Assembly (NCBI GenBank): GCA_027625915.1
Contig: JANTQA010000047.1
Span: 11,842,001-11,906,000, forward strand
Direction of reading: 5' to 3'
Source of the DNA: Anaeramoeba flamelloides
Taxonomy: Eukaryota; Metamonada; Anaeramoebidae
DNA length: 64,000 nucleotides
Part shown: one piece after another, positions 35,157 through 45,516 of the stretch
Layout of the letters: every line of letters begins with the position of its first letter
Numbering within the stretch: position 1 is the first letter of the stretch
The notes under the pieces: generated by a model
What the model was told of the DNA's origin: nothing
Seen by the model: only the letters and a program-made list of their open reading frames with translations
The model's database searches: none
Made by a program: the position numbers and the translations under genes

Positions 35157-36089
35157 TTGATCTTTGATAGTTTAAAATATTAACTTTCTATTAAATAAAA
35201 AAAATGATTTTTGCTTGATTTTCGATGGTTGGTTTAAATCAAAGTTTCTCTCCGAATAAGGGAGACGTGTTGTTTGCATAAGTAATTGTCATTTTTTGGT
35301 TCTTGAGCAAAACCATTTTTCAATTTTTTCTTTTTGAAGGAATAATTGTTCTTAAGACGTTGAAGAAGACTTTTTATTTGTACAATTGAAAATTATCTCT
35401 TAATAAAGAAAGTGACCTATTCTCTCATAAATTGTCAAAAATTTTAAATAGTTCACTTTTCCAAAACACAAATTTTAAACTATTTCTCTCATTAAAAATA
35501 AAAATGTGTGAAAATTTTTTATTAACTTTGAAACATTTACAAAAGCAAAAAATTTTGTGATTCTTTGAGAACTCGAATTTACATTTTTTTTTCTTAATAC
35601 CTAATCTACTATTATCATTACTCAATCGATTTTAGTCGTTATTTTTTATTTTTTCTCAAACTACTTGATAAAAGAGACTACATTTTGCTGGTGTGTTTTT
35701 TTGAGATGAAATCGATCAATTTAATTACCTTATTTTAAAAATTGATAATTAAAGACCATCTCAATCAACTTTTTAGTCACATTTTCTAAAAACTCAATAC
35801 CCTTTCCGACATTTCAAGTCTTATCATGTTAACCAATCTCAATTCGAATGCTTTCTTTGAAGTTATTTTGTAAAGGCTAGAATCAATCCAAGGATCTTTT
35901 TCACAAACCTGAAGAATCCAAATTTTAAATCCTTTTCTCTAATTTTCTTTTATTCCGACTTTTTTTAATTTTGTCATGTGGTGTGTTGTCTTGAATAAAT
36001 TCAGTAATACCAAAACACCTACATTAATTGAAAAGTAAAAGAAAAATATTTTACTTTTAAGTTTTGGAAATACTGTAGTAAAAATACAG
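35157..36089. other. Upstream flank of guanylate kinase, nothing recognised
   Basis: No gene or RNA recognised. The 66-codon minus-strand frame at 35,425-35,625 lacks support. Confidence 0.45.
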
Positions 36090-36556
36090 TGTGTAAAAAA
36101 ATTTAATGCTTGTTTCAAAATTCAAAGCGTGTTTTTTTGTTATAGAAGACCTATACATTAACCAATCAAATAAACTGGTAATAAACCCTAAAAAAAATAT
36201 GGTATTCGTTTTATAAAGTTCTCTTATTTAAAAAGAAATTCTAAAAATGAAGGATCAAAATACAAAATTTATCTCACACAATTGAGTAAATTTCTCAGAA
36301 AATTTTTATCATAAAAAAACAAAAAAAATCAAAAAAACCCCAGAATAATATGAAAATTTTCAACTATTTATATGAATAATTAAAATTTTGCTCAAAATAA
36401 CGAGACCTTTGCTTTCAAAATTGATTTGAAAATAGGTATACTGTTTGGGTAGTAAATTGGATGTTGCCTTGTTACAAGAAGAAAAAAAAGCACGGATAAT
36501 ATTTTGAAACAGGGATTATGGTATTTGTGCACACATTATTTTGATCACTGTAATAC
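36090..36556 (+). repeat. Dispersed repeat family B, copy 2
   Basis: Colinear with 1,990-2,475 and sharing the same right edge, ATTATTTTGATCACTGTAA. No coding frame. Confidence 0.65.
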
Positions 36557-37165
36557 CAAAAAAAGGAGATTTACAAGAATCATTAAAGGTGAATTGCAAA
36601 AGAAAAATTGTAAATGCAAACAAGTTCCAAGTCTTAGTGACTATGTTTTCATGTGAAAATAGTGAAATTGCTGATAAAAAACTCTTGAAAGGGTTCTTTA
36701 ATCTCAGTTAAATTTGCACACTTTGGAAATTTCTTTGATTAAAAAATGGGAAATTTTAACAATTTCACCAATTTTCAGGTTTTTTATCTGTTTTCATAGA
36801 TCATACCAACATTAAATTTTTAATATTTCATTCTTTCAATTTCAAATCAAAAAACACAAAAAATTTCTCCTGTTGATTACAAATATTTCTTACAGTTGCT
36901 TTTACAATTTGAAATATTTCCAAATTTGAACTTGTACTTGAAAATCCCTTCAAGACATTTGTTTTGAAAATTTTTCTTCAAAGGATCTATTTGTCAATTT
37001 TTTTCTTTTTTTTGTTTTTTTGATGATAAAAAGTTTCTTAGAAATTTACTCTATTTCAACAGAATTAATATTCTTTTTATTAAGCGGTTGCAAAATAACA
37101 CAATAACTAAACACCCGTCAGAGTGGGAACGAAGTCCTTAAAAATTATATTTTTTGTTTACTGCA
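36557..37165. other. Intergenic, nothing recognised
   Basis: A/T-rich. A GC-richer patch at 37,112-37,137 has no match that I noticed. Confidence 0.45.
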
Positions 37166-37556
37166 TAATTCGAAAAATTTTTTCAAAAAAAATCTCGAAA
37201 TTTTATTATTTTCGAAACACACTCATATAATAATCACTATTATACAGAACAATTTTGAAAAGGGTTTACAAATTTATTAGATATTAATGGGTTTTGTAAA
37301 GAAAAATGTAAATTTTCCATAATATTTTTTTCATCTTGAATTGGAAAATTATTGAATTTTTTATTTGACTAAGCGGAGAGATTATTTTAATCTATTTTTT
37401 TAAATAGTCTAAAACGAATCATATTTTTTCAATTTTAAAATAGAATAAAATATTTCTTTCAAAAGATATTGCTATTTTAATTTGAAAAAATGCTTTTATT
37501 TCTATTTTTGGAATATTTTTATGATTTTATTTTTAATTCCATGTTTGAGTTTTTAT
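37166..37556 (-). mobile_element. CACTA-ended element (family D), truncated old copy
   Basis: Reverse-complement of the right half of the 5.3-6.7 kb elements, with ACACTCATATAATAATCACT and TTAGATATTAATGGGTTTTG marking the alignment. The match stops at GTTTGAGTTTTTATAT; the left half is absent. Confidence 0.65.
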
Positions 37557-37564
37557 ATTCCTTA

Positions 37565-37735
37565 GAAACATAAAGATGCTAATTGCTCAGAAAAAAAAAA
37601 TTAATTTGAGTTATTTTCAAAGGATTATAAGATATATAAACTATAAAAAATTATCCTAGAAACAAAATTTTTCATTTGAATTGTTATCAAAGGATTATAA
37701 GCTATAGAATTTAGAAAAAATTATCTTAGAAAAAT
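37565..37735. repeat. Two diverged tandem units of about 75 bp
   Basis: The word CAAAGGATTATAAG occurs at about 37,618 and again at about 37,690, each followed by a TAGAAA/AAAAATTATC stretch. Two imperfect copies only. Confidence 0.55.
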
Positions 37736-37842
37736 TAATAATTAAAAATCGTATAGTTGACTACATCAAAAAAATAACCTTTTAAAAAATATTTCATCAT
37801 TTGAAAATTTAATTTTGGATTATTGTGTTTTTATTATTTTAC

Positions 37843-38164
37843 CATCCAAATTTTGTAAAAAAACAAAAAAAAATATTATTTTTTTTTGAAAAGATTGGAT
37901 AGATATCAAAAAATTCTTAGTTTTAATGATTAAAACACATCATACTTTACTTGAATTTTTTTTGGTTACCTTTTCACCCGAAAATTGCCTAAAATTCTTT
38001 AATAAATAATTTATTGATAACAAAAGATATTTTGATATCATATATGAAAATTCTTTATATCTATTATTTAATATCCAATGGAAATGTATATCTTTGATTC
38101 TAAATAATTCAAAAATAAAAAAATATAAATAAAATTTTAAAAAAAATACTTTTTTTTTTGTCAT
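37843..38164 (-). CDS. Possible PX-domain (phosphoinositide-binding) exons, fragment
   Basis: The minus strand at about 38,099-37,946 encodes IKDIHFHWILNNRYKEFSYM and then FRQFSGEKVTKKNSSK, fitting the PX pattern W.V.RRY.EF..L followed by the P..K loop. After a GTATGA donor, an AAG acceptor gives 37,915-37,843, whose product ends VFLQNLD, resembling the closing PX helix (..L..FLQ.L). The phases agree. PX domains bind membrane phosphoinositides in sorting nexins and relatives. Neither the start nor the rest of the gene was found; reading upstream to an ATG at 38,164 gives a hydrophobic stretch that may be intron. It could be a decayed gene. Confidence 0.35.
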
Positions 38165-40335
38165 TATAATAATTTGTAAATTCTTTCAACAAGAATTTTT
38201 AACGAATTATAAGATTTGTTCAATAGTTCGAGTCAGATTAATAATTGTTTTTTTTTAATTTTTATCTACTTTTTAATTTGATTTTTTACAATCTAGACAT
38301 AAAAAAAAATATATTCATTGAATAAAAATGTTAAAGATCAAAAATTATTTTCGAAGATCTGTATTAATTTTGATTGAAAAATTCAAATTTTACACAAAGA
38401 TATTAATCAATTTTTTGCTAATAGAAAAATTCAAAAAAAATAATTTCTTGGTTTGGAAGATTCTTTTTTTATCTTTTAATAATATTTAAAAGTTATTTTT
38501 TTATTTTTTATTTTTTATTTTAGTTTCAATTACTTTATCTATTAAAAAAGTTTTTATTTGTTTAATACCAATATAATAAATTAAATTAATTTTCAATTTT
38601 GTATTTTTTTGTTTTTGTTTTTCAAGTATTTTCTATTTCTTAAAGAAAATTTTTTGAAAAATAAACTTATTAAAATATTTAATTTTGGTCTAAAGAAATG
38701 AATTTCATTTTACTCTTGGTTGAATATTTATAAAAATTTTTTCTAAAAAAAATGACATTTTCTCAGTAAAATATATTTTTTTATTGAATTTTTTTACTCA
38801 TAAAATTAACAACGCTTTTTGTTTTCTATTATTAATAAATCAATATTTTGACTTTTGAATTATTATTACCATAATAAAATTTCATATTTAAACAATTAGA
38901 ATAAAGAAAAATCCTTATAGAATGAGTAAAAATGAATTATTATTATTATTTTTTCAATATCAAAAAAAAAATTATATAAGTATAACTACTTTATCTTTGA
39001 ACTACTTTGAATCTTTTACCAAAATTCAAATCTTGATTAAAGAAAAATAACAAAATAAATATATTACAACATAAGTATCATTATAAATCATTTTTTTTTC
39101 AAATTAGTTCGAATTTATGCAAATACAAGGACCACTAAGGGATATTATATATATGTAGATATAGATTATTAATTTTAAACTCTCTTGGCATTTCTAAAAG
39201 AATTCAATCGACTTTAATAATTATATTGTTTATTTTTTTTTGCCTTTAATGACTAAATAGATTTTTAAGAATTGACTGAGAATCAAATTCCTTAAAAATT
39301 ACTTTAATATTTTATCTCTCTCTCTCTCTCTCTCTCCATGTCTATATCTTTATTAATTTTAAATTTTCAAAAAAATATTTGGGATTAATTATCAATGGCA
39401 AATAGTTGTTTTGCTTTTTTTTATCGAAACTTCTTTGTAATCTCGAATAAAATTTATGACAATTTATGTTCTTATTTTCCCAGATAATTCACACCATAGA
39501 AAGGACAATTTGAACTAAAAAATTTTGGTTTGTGAATAAAAAATAGTAATGAAAAAATTACGAAATAACAAGCAACGAAAGTGAAAGTTTTTATTGGGTT
39601 TATTAATTCAAGCTTTATAAAAAATTTTTGCCCACATTTTTTTAAATATTTTGTTGGATTTTTTCTTGGATTTATTATCTTTTAGTAATCTCTGATATTT
39701 TATAAATATTATATTTTCATAAGGAAGAGTTGTAAATACAAAATAATAATCATTCCAATCATCAAAAAAAAAAAAAAAGTAAAAAAAAAAAAAAATTATT
39801 TATTTCAAATTTAATTTAACAAAAGTTTGATTTGGATTTCCTAAAAAAAGTAAATATAGATCATGTAGCCAAAATTCAACTACTAAATTCAGTAAATTAG
39901 TTATCTTATTATTTTTTATTTTTAGAATTGGAAATTTGTGAACTTTGATGATTTATACACATTTTATTTTATTTTGAAAAGCTGAATGAAAATTTTGTTA
40001 AAAAATATTTTACGATTAAAAGTAATGCCATTTCTTTGATAAAGTAAAAAACAAAAAAATAAAAAATCAACGAAAATATATATATATATATATATTTGGA
40101 TTTTAATTTGAATTTATTGATTTTTTTCATAAATACACAATTCAAGATAAGAACTTATTATATTTATGGTTTCAAAAAAGAGAACTAAAATTCTAAATTC
40201 AAAAAAAAAAAAAAAAATTAATTTTTTCAAAAATATTTTAATAATTGAAGACTAAAAATTAGACAAAGAGAATTAGAAAATTTAACTAATTATCTAAAAA
40301 ATAAAGAAGTGAAAAAAAAAAAAAACAAAAACAAA
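38165..40335. other. Intergenic; simple repeats and one element fragment
   Basis: No gene seen. Contains a CT microsatellite at about 39,315-39,337, poly-A near 39,764-39,795, an AT run at 40,075-40,094, and the family C remnant listed separately. Confidence 0.45.
39860..40035. mobile_element. Family C inverted-repeat element, degenerate copy
   Basis: AAAGCTGAATGAAAATTTTG and a terminal ACGATTAAAAGTA match the right arm of the 3,014-3,235 element. GAATTGG.AA.TT.TGAACTTTG matches its middle. The left arm is poorly preserved. Confidence 0.5.
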
Positions 40336-43300
40336 TTATTTTTTATTTTTTTTCTTGTTTTTGTTACTTTCATCCTTTTTTTCGTTAAATCTGGAAATAA
40401 CATTATAGGCAAAGGTTTCAATTTGGTTAATGATTGTTGGTGACAAAGGATTACCATCATTTTCAACGCAAACGATTGGGTATTCTTTTTCATGGGCGTA
40501 AGGTGTTAAGAGTGCTTCTGTCAGTCTACCGGGGATACAGGCGAATGGGAAGATGACTGCTGTCCCGTCGAAACCGTGTTTCATTGAAACCGCGCCAGCA
40601 CATGATCCGGGAACTGCTTCTGTGCCTAATTCTGTCCCACCAAAGATGTTTTCAACTTGAGCGAATTCCTTTCTGTCGCTTGGATATTCGATGAGAGCGC
40701 CAGATTTGTGCCATAGGTTTTCGACCTTGTTGTGTTGATATTTTTTCCATTTCACTTCGACTTTCAATTTCAAAAATTTAAAGAACTCTTTGGAAGCAAA
40801 TCGCTTATAGAATGGTACATCCCTGAGTGACTTTTTGTTTTCGATGTCATGTGTGTAGTCGACCCAGGAGATCCATTCCATGACGTCTTCGACTTTACAG
40901 ACGATTCCATATTGGGAGAGGAGATCGATCAGGGGATCGCAGGAGAATGGGTCTCTTCTGAGGTAGATTTCACCGACGATGTAGACCTTTGGTGCGTCCT
41001 TGGGGTCCCTTTTCAATGGGACCTTTGCCAATTGCTCTGCCCATATGTCAATTTTGGGCCAGATTCCTTCCATGCCCTCGTGTTGCATTAATTGGACCAT
41101 CTCGTCTTTGATTTCGCGAATTAATTTGAAAGCAGATTTCTTGTCTACGGCCAAGGCCCGAAAGGTGTTTTGGATATCTCTCATGATGTCTGATAGCATG
41201 AGTCCATAGAAGACCATCATGGCAATGCCCGGTCCCAACTCGTCATAGGAATTCACGGAGCTTGGCTGGAAGATCTGGACGGTGTCGTAGCCCATCTCTC
41301 TGAACAGTCCTTCGTAGAAGATGCCATATTGTCCGTATCTGCATGGCCCCGAGGACCCAGGTAAAAAGACGAGATCGACGCCGTCCTTGTTTGGCTCGTG
41401 CGTCTCAAAGTATTCCAAGATGGACCCGAGGACCAAAAGCGCTGGGAGGCATTCCTTACCGGACATGACTGATCGAGCGAGGGTAAGTGAGCGCTGGTTG
41501 GGGAGCTTTGTTCCAACTGTATTCATGCCCAGGCTCTTAAATGTAGCCACGATCAGATCCGAGGTCAATTCTCCGAGTGGGGGGAAGATGAAGTTAACCT
41601 TGGGGTCTGTCAGGAGGAATCTCTTTTCTGGGTTTTCTGTATTCTGGATGTAGCAATTTTTCTTATCGATCAAAACCGTTTCCCATTTCCGTTTTTGTTG
41701 CATGGGCACCTCCTTAATATTGGCCTTCGTGTATCCCTCGATGATATCTAAAAAGGCCTCAATTCGAGTGTCGACGCCAGCGTCGGCGACATGCGAGTCC
41801 AATTCCAAGACAAGGAATGGCTTGGTGTTGTAGATCCACCGCATGTAATGCAAAATAAAGGCGTCTGGGCCGCAACTGAAATTGGTGATCCAACAGGCAT
41901 ACACGTTCTTCATTCTCTTCACCTTCTTGGCGATCTTCAAGTTGTATTGCCCAAAGTACCAATACATGTTCTTTTCGATTGGCTCGTCGGTTCCGCCATA
42001 GCTTGGGGAAATGAAGTCGAAGGGGATCACGGTCGATTGCCGTGTGACAAACTTTCTTGGGATCGACATGTTTGTGGTCTTTGTGAAGGCGTTATAGGCC
42101 CTGCCAAACAGGACAACGACGGGTCTCTTCGGTGGGTTTGCCTCCAGGTGCTTGAAATACCTGTCGCCGATCGAGTGGAATTCAGACTGGCACAATCGCT
42201 GCATCTTGACGGCGTGCTTCCATGCCCGTTTGGCCCTTGACTTGGAAACCCCCAATTGCTCGCATGCCATCTCGATCATGGGCTTGCCAGATTGCTCCAT
42301 TGTGTTTGTGAAATCCAAAATGGGCTTCAAAATTTGTTCGTCGCCCAACTTGAATGTGTTTCTGATATAATAGGGTAAGCCTTGACTGAGGGGGCAGAAC
42401 AGCGCATAGTCGTCCTTTGTCAAGGATTCCAGTTTCTTCAAATGGGGCAAAAAGATGTAGTCGATCTCGTCGCCCATGTTGACCACGGTTTCGGTGATCT
42501 CATGTGCAATTTCCGCGGGGAAGCAATAGTCGGTTTCGCACTTGACTCGTCCCTTGGGGGTACATTCTTCAACTAATTTGACGTTGACTCCACATTGCTT
42601 AAAGAAATTGGAGTACAGTGGCCAGAGCATATGGATACTGAAGACTGCGGGGGCCGCAACAGTTTTAATTTTGTTTTTGCTTTTGTTGCTCGTTATTTGG
42701 CTTTCCAAGTCCTTAAAGTTGGCTGCGTATTTTTCAAACAAGAGCTTGGTTCTTAATTCAACAAAGTCAATAGATTCGTCACTTGTTAGATCGAATTCCA
42801 GTCCTAAATCAATTTCATTTTTGGTTTTATTTTTCTTTCGTTTCAGTTGCCTTAATCGTTCTTTCCTTAAGGCCTTTTTGTCCTTGACATTCTTTTTTTG
42901 TGAATTTGCATACTTGTTACATCGTCCCCCAAAGTAATGCTTCACTTCTCCTGCCTTAATGATCTTGATGGGGCAATTATTTTCGCAAGACTTGCATTTA
43001 AATTCTCCGACAGTCTCAACCTTTCTTGTGATCAATTGATCCAAGTTGTAATTTTGGTCAGGATCGACATTTAAAAATCCTTCTTCGAATTTTTGGATAC
43101 CCAATAGCCCGACACCAAAGGCGCCCAATAGCTCTGGGTTAGGTGGCACAGTAACCTTTTTGTTTAAAATGGATGCAACAGCCATGGGGACAGCGGCGTT
43201 CTTGGCAACTCCTCCTTGCATCACAATGTGATCGCCAACTCTTCTGTTACCAACAACCCTCTCCAAATAATTGTACCCAATCGAAAGTACTAAGCCGGCC

Positions 43301-44063
43301 ACAATATCTTCACGTGCAGCGCCCTCCTGGGAGGCCCTCCTGATATCGGTGTTAATAAATGCCGAGCAATGTTGTGAAAATTTCAATGGTGCCTCTGCGG
43401 ATAATGCAATTGGCGCAATTTCTTGTGGGGTCATGATCTTTAAATCCCCTGCACAGGATTCTTCTAAAAAGGATCCTGTTCCTGCCGAGCATGCTTCGTT
43501 CATTGCATAATCAATTGGCACCTTGTTTCTTAAGTAGACATATTTGGCATCTTGCCCACCAATTTCAAAAATGGTGTCTACATCTTTTTCATAATAAGTT
43601 ACACCAACAGTATGCGCAATGATTTCATTGTAAATCGCTTCTGTGTTTGTAAAGACACCTAACAGCTCCCTTGACGATCCTGTTGTAGAAATGATTGGGA
43701 TCTTAATTTGTTCATAGACAGGTCCTAATTCTTTTTTGATTTCAACAAAGCATTGTCTCAATGCTTTAATTGGATCACCTAATGTTCTTCCATAATGAGA
43801 AGAAATAATTTCTTTTGTTTCCATATCAATTAATGCGACCTTTTAAAGTATTTTTGATAATATTTATTGTTTGTTTTGTTTTGTTTTGTTTTGAGGGAAA
43901 AGGACATAAAAATAATTAAGATGAGTTTTTTTAGTTGGAAATTATTGGGAAAATGAGAAAGGAGATTGGAAAAAAAATGGAAAAGATCTGAAAAGAAAAT
44001 GAAAAAAAAAAAAAAAAAAGAAAGTTCAGAATTTTTTAAAATTGGAAGAAAAGAATTTTAGAG

Positions 44064-44101
<38 letters not shown>

Positions 44102-45516
44102 ACTTTCGTCTAAAGAAAATAGGTTCCGTTATTATCTCAACCATTTTTCGAATTTTAAAAAAAAAATTAAAACAATAAATTTTGATTGAAAGGATCTTTT
44201 TTTTTTTAAAGATTTCCTCCAGTCTGAGAAGGAAAAAGTTTAACTTTTTAAATACCACTTAAGACACCACAAAGTGTAAATCGGAAATTAGTGAATCTCC
44301 TTAAATTAAATGGAAAAATTTAATTTTAGGATGTGATTTAGTGATCTGGGGGGTGGAATAGAAGATTCTTAAAATGGCTTGTATTTCGTCTAGAGTGATT
44401 CTCTAAATTCTTGTTTCAAGAAAATAAAAGCTGATCAAAACACAAAAAAACGAGAAAGTAAAAATAATAAAAAGTTACTTTTGTAGTCGTAGAGCCACCA
44501 TCAACACCCATGACATATTTTCTACCTGGGACTGGCTTTGGCTTGATAGGAGGCTTGACAAATCTGACCAAGTCCTTAGCTTTACTGAAGGGTTCAACTC
44601 TTCTGAATTTACTTTGATTTGGGGTCAACAAGTCGTCAAGTTGTGGGAGAGGGACACCAATTTTTTTAGCTAAGGTAGCGGCACCAAAGGCTTCAAAGAA
44701 TGTACCTTCCTCTGGAATTACGAAATCGATTTGGGGCATTTCTTCTTTGATGTACTCGATAACATAAGGAATATTGATCATGCCGCCAATTAAAAGAACT
44801 TGGCCGTCTTCGACCTGTGCTTTAGAGAGCAAATCAACAACCTTATTTGCCATTACTTTGGAGAGCGATCTTACGATATCATATCTTGTAGCTTCTCCCT
44901 TGTTCAATTTATGAGTGCAATCTGTTTTCATAAATACAGAGCATCTTGTAGCTAAGGACACAGGCTTTGCCTTATTAATTTCGTCAAAATGCTCACTTAA
45001 CTTGAAGGCATCCAAGTCCATTCTTCCCAATTGCTGTGCAAAGAATTGACCGGTTCCTGAGGCACACTTGGAACCGGCAAAAGTACCGATAATCCTATTT
45101 TTATTCTTCCCACCGATTTTGTAAACAAAATAGGACTCACCACCTAAGGACACAACAGCCTTAACATCCTTTACAGATCCCTTGTCTTTGAGCTTTTTTA
45201 ACCCTTCTTCAACTGCAACGGCTTCGGTGATACCTGAAACATCAACCATTTTCCTTCCTTGTCTTCCAGTAACTAAAGAAACAGGAGTGACACTCAATTG
45301 AGTTGAGATGTCTCGAACAACACTTTCAATTGTTTCTGAGACATTTCCGTGATGTGGTTCAATTTTGCAGACCATTTTGTCTTTTTTGTCATTTTTGGAA
45401 TCTGGTAAATAACATACTTTCACAGTTGTAGATCCAACATCGATTCCTAATGAAGAAACAAACCTTTTGAGTTGTAAAGGCTTTTGGTATTTCTTTAAGG
45501 TAAGTTTTGAGAGCAT
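40336..45516 (-). CDS. 2-hydroxyacyl-CoA dehydratase activase-type fusion (BcrA/BadF/HgdC x2 + DUF2229/HgdB-like), organelle-targeted?
   Basis: Exon 1 is 45,516-44,479 (346 codons); the intron is 44,478-43,840 (GTAACT...AAG, phase 0, with 37 A at 44,064-44,100); exon 2 is 43,839-40,336. The 1,513-residue product has two ASKHA ATPase domains of the HgdC/BcrA/BadF type: GIDVGSTTVK (24-33) and GVDGGSTTTK (about 337-346, ending at the exon junction). Each keeps both cysteines that hold the dimer-bridging [4Fe-4S] cluster in HgdC (C151/C192 in KCASGTG and RCSVF; C463/C504 in ACSAGTG and HCSAF). Next come a Cys cluster (C628, C631, C635, C653), a Lys-rich linker, then DUF2229/HgdB-like regions with CFP (785), SCGPDAF, SGKECLP and GSCAGA. 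In bacteria this architecture is an ATP-driven electron donor of dehydratase systems, mostly uncharacterised in fused form. Residues 1-22 are basic, without acidic residues, ending RFVSS, like a hydrogenosomal presequence. Substrate unknown. Confidence 0.92.
44064..44100 (+). repeat. Poly-A tract, 37 bases, inside an intron
   Basis: An uninterrupted A run in the intron of the activase fusion gene (poly-T in the transcript, which could serve as an extended polypyrimidine tract but lies ~225 bases before the acceptor). Confidence 0.9.

Noticed and set aside
40290-40493. 67-codon minus-strand frame overlapping the end of the activase gene
   Set aside because: Out-of-phase overlap with the conserved C-terminus; low-complexity end.
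40849-42937. Several plus-strand frames of 64-149 codons opposite the activase fusion
   Set aside because: They are antisense shadows of a strongly conserved, GC-richer exon; none resembles a protein family.
40336-45516. Bacterial contamination as the source of the activase fusion
   Set aside because: The frame is interrupted by a spliceosomal-type intron restoring a conserved motif in phase, and both flanks are typical of the host DNA, so it is a resident nuclear gene.
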